From an uncultured Streptococcus sp. (lineage in GTDB: Bacteria > Bacillota > Bacilli > Lactobacillales > Streptococcaceae), in contig NZ_CALTUR010000033.1 in assembly GCF_943912555.1 (NCBI RefSeq), forward strand, positions 1 to 15,232: a DNA stretch of 15,232 nucleotides, given 5' to 3'. Numbering within the stretch: the stretch's first letter is position 1; the number at the start of each line of letters is the position of its first letter. Shown here in pieces: positions 14,415 through 15,232 of this stretch. Position numbers and translations under genes: made by a program. Below the pieces are notes generated by a model. The model ran no database searches, had not been told where the DNA came from, and worked only from the letters and a program-made list of their open reading frames with translations.

Positions 14415-15232
14415 TTAGTCTTCTTTTTTCTTTCCAAGAGCAAGTCCGAGACCGCCTAGCATACCAAGAAGTCCTAGAGATACAAGAGTTGCATTTGATT
14501 CTGTTCCTGTATTTGGCAATACATTTTGAGAATCATTTGATTTAACTCCATTGTCAATAGCATCTGTAGTATCTTCATATTTTGCATTCGGAGTAACTGC
14601 ATCTAGAATTGGAGTTGTTGGCGTAGGTGTATCTTGACCAGAATTTCCTTTAGTATCAGGTGTGACTGGAATTGTATTTGGATTTGGATTTGTATTTCCA
14701 CTTACTTTTCTGAAAATGTGAGTAATTGCTGGTTCATTTTCATCAATCACAGTTCGTACAAATTCATATACTGGAATTGATCCATGTTCAGCATACTTTT
14801 CATTCCCTGTCTTAACGGATGGTTTCAATACATTTCCGTCTTCATCAATCCATCGAACCTCAATCATTAGCTCTAGCAATGCAATTGAACCCGATAATAC
14901 ATCGTTTTCAAAAGTTGTTACCTTAGGAACTTCCACAAATGATTTACCTGGTTCAGTAATCTTACCTGTACCTGTTTTTTCTACGTCTGGTAGATCACTG
15001 TTTGGTACTTTACCTTTACCGTTTTCACCGATTTCAACAGTAATTGGACCATCTTTACCTGGGATTTCTACCTTAGTTCCTGGTGGATATGTTGACCCAT
15101 CTGGTTTCTTCGGTGTCACTGTAACATCACCTGTCTTAGAATCTTGTTCTAACTCAACTGTTGGTTCTTTTGTTTTCCCATAAGTTCGAACGGTTGTTGG
15201 AGTTACCTTACTTGTTTTTGGATCAACTTCAT
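14415..15232 (-). CDS. LPXTG-anchored surface protein, C-terminal part (runs off window)
   Basis: Only the last 271 codons are present; the reading frame stays open to the right edge, so the start is outside. The first 110 or so visible residues are a Pro/Thr/Lys stalk of Rib-like character (TPKKPDGSTYPPGTKVEIPG, then ITVEIGENGKGKVPNSDLP). Next comes a MucBP-like segment (VRWIDEDGNVLKP, then VYEFVRT and THIFRKVSG), a Pro/Thr/Asn-rich wall-spanning linker, the sortase motif LPNTG (14505-14519), a hydrophobic stretch and the KKKED tail. Sortase A would attach it covalently to peptidoglycan. Such proteins usually bind host ligands, but the binding head is not visible, so no function is assigned. 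An in-frame GTG at 15119 lies within the stalk and is not a start. Confidence 0.9.
   Translation of the reverse strand, partial: EVDPKTSKVTPTTVRTYGKTKEPTVELEQDSKTGDVTVTPKKPDGSTYPPGTKVEIPGKDGPITVEIGENGKGKVPNSDLPDVEKTGTGKITEPGKSFVEVPKVTTFENDVLSGSIALLELMIEVRWIDEDGNVLKPSVKTGNEKYAEHGSIPVYEFVRTVIDENEPAITHIFRKVSGNTNPNPNTIPVTPDTKGNSGQDTPTPTTPILDAVTPNAKYEDTTDAIDNGVKSNDSQNVLPNTGTESNATLVSLGLLGMLGGLGLALGKKKED

Noticed and set aside
15117..15119. GTG as start of the surface protein
   Set aside because: The frame continues open upstream with the same stalk-like composition to the window edge, and a sorted surface protein needs a signal peptide.
1..15232. tRNA, rRNA, CRISPR, insertion sequence or prophage
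   Set aside because: No cloverleaf, direct-repeat array, transposase or phage gene could be recognised on either strand; the only mobile-type repeat is the BOX element.

Overview
The window is chromosomal DNA of a mitis-group streptococcus, either Streptococcus pneumoniae or a very close relative such as S. mitis or S. pseudopneumoniae. The evidence is the low-GC housekeeping genes, a lysine-type MurE, a BOX repeat (an intergenic repeat typical of pneumococcus and its nearest relatives), a HAD-phosphatase/cyclophilin fusion gene and an LPXTG surface protein. Almost everything is core genome. I found no phage, IS, CRISPR, tRNA or rRNA gene, and no clearly new multigene system. The unusual signals are mainly regulatory.

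Layout. 47-3221: a lipid II flippase-family gene (murJ/ytgP, -) and murE (+) diverge from promoters whose -35 boxes overlap. 3268-5729: on the - strand, ppaC (pyrophosphatase) is followed by a terminator, then an overlapping pair (a permuted NlpC/P60-like cysteine hydrolase and a DUF1803-type protein), then a small CsbD-like stress protein with its own promoter and a cre-like site. 5794-6034: a terminator-like hairpin and a complete A-B-B-C BOX element, whose C module forms the last codons of the next gene. 6013-8853 (all -): HAD/cyclophilin fusion, cvfD (S1-domain RNA-binding regulator), a tRNA1Val m6A methyltransferase-like gene and a GIY-YIG gene. 8991-9144: a 74-bp tandem duplication of a double-hairpin terminator. 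9144-10187: the classic rpsF-ssb-rpsR operon with a structured leader. 10340-13372: a ypmB-aspC-asnS operon, in the order known from Bacillus. 13629-14177 (+): an NADPH-dependent FMN reductase with palindromes upstream. 14415-15232 (-): the C-terminal part of an LPXTG-anchored surface protein that runs off the right edge.

How it fits together. MurE and the flippase act in peptidoglycan precursor synthesis and export. The rpsF and asnS operons serve translation and replication. CvfD and the methyltransferase act on RNA. PpaC removes pyrophosphate made by biosynthetic reactions, including aminoacylation.

The observation I rate highest is that three separate transcription units (murE, the methyltransferase gene and ypmB) share one arrangement: TTGTAA, 17 bp, TATAAT or TAAAAT, then the start codon only 6-7 bp later, with no Shine-Dalgarno sequence. 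This predicts leaderless mRNAs, one of them starting with GTG.
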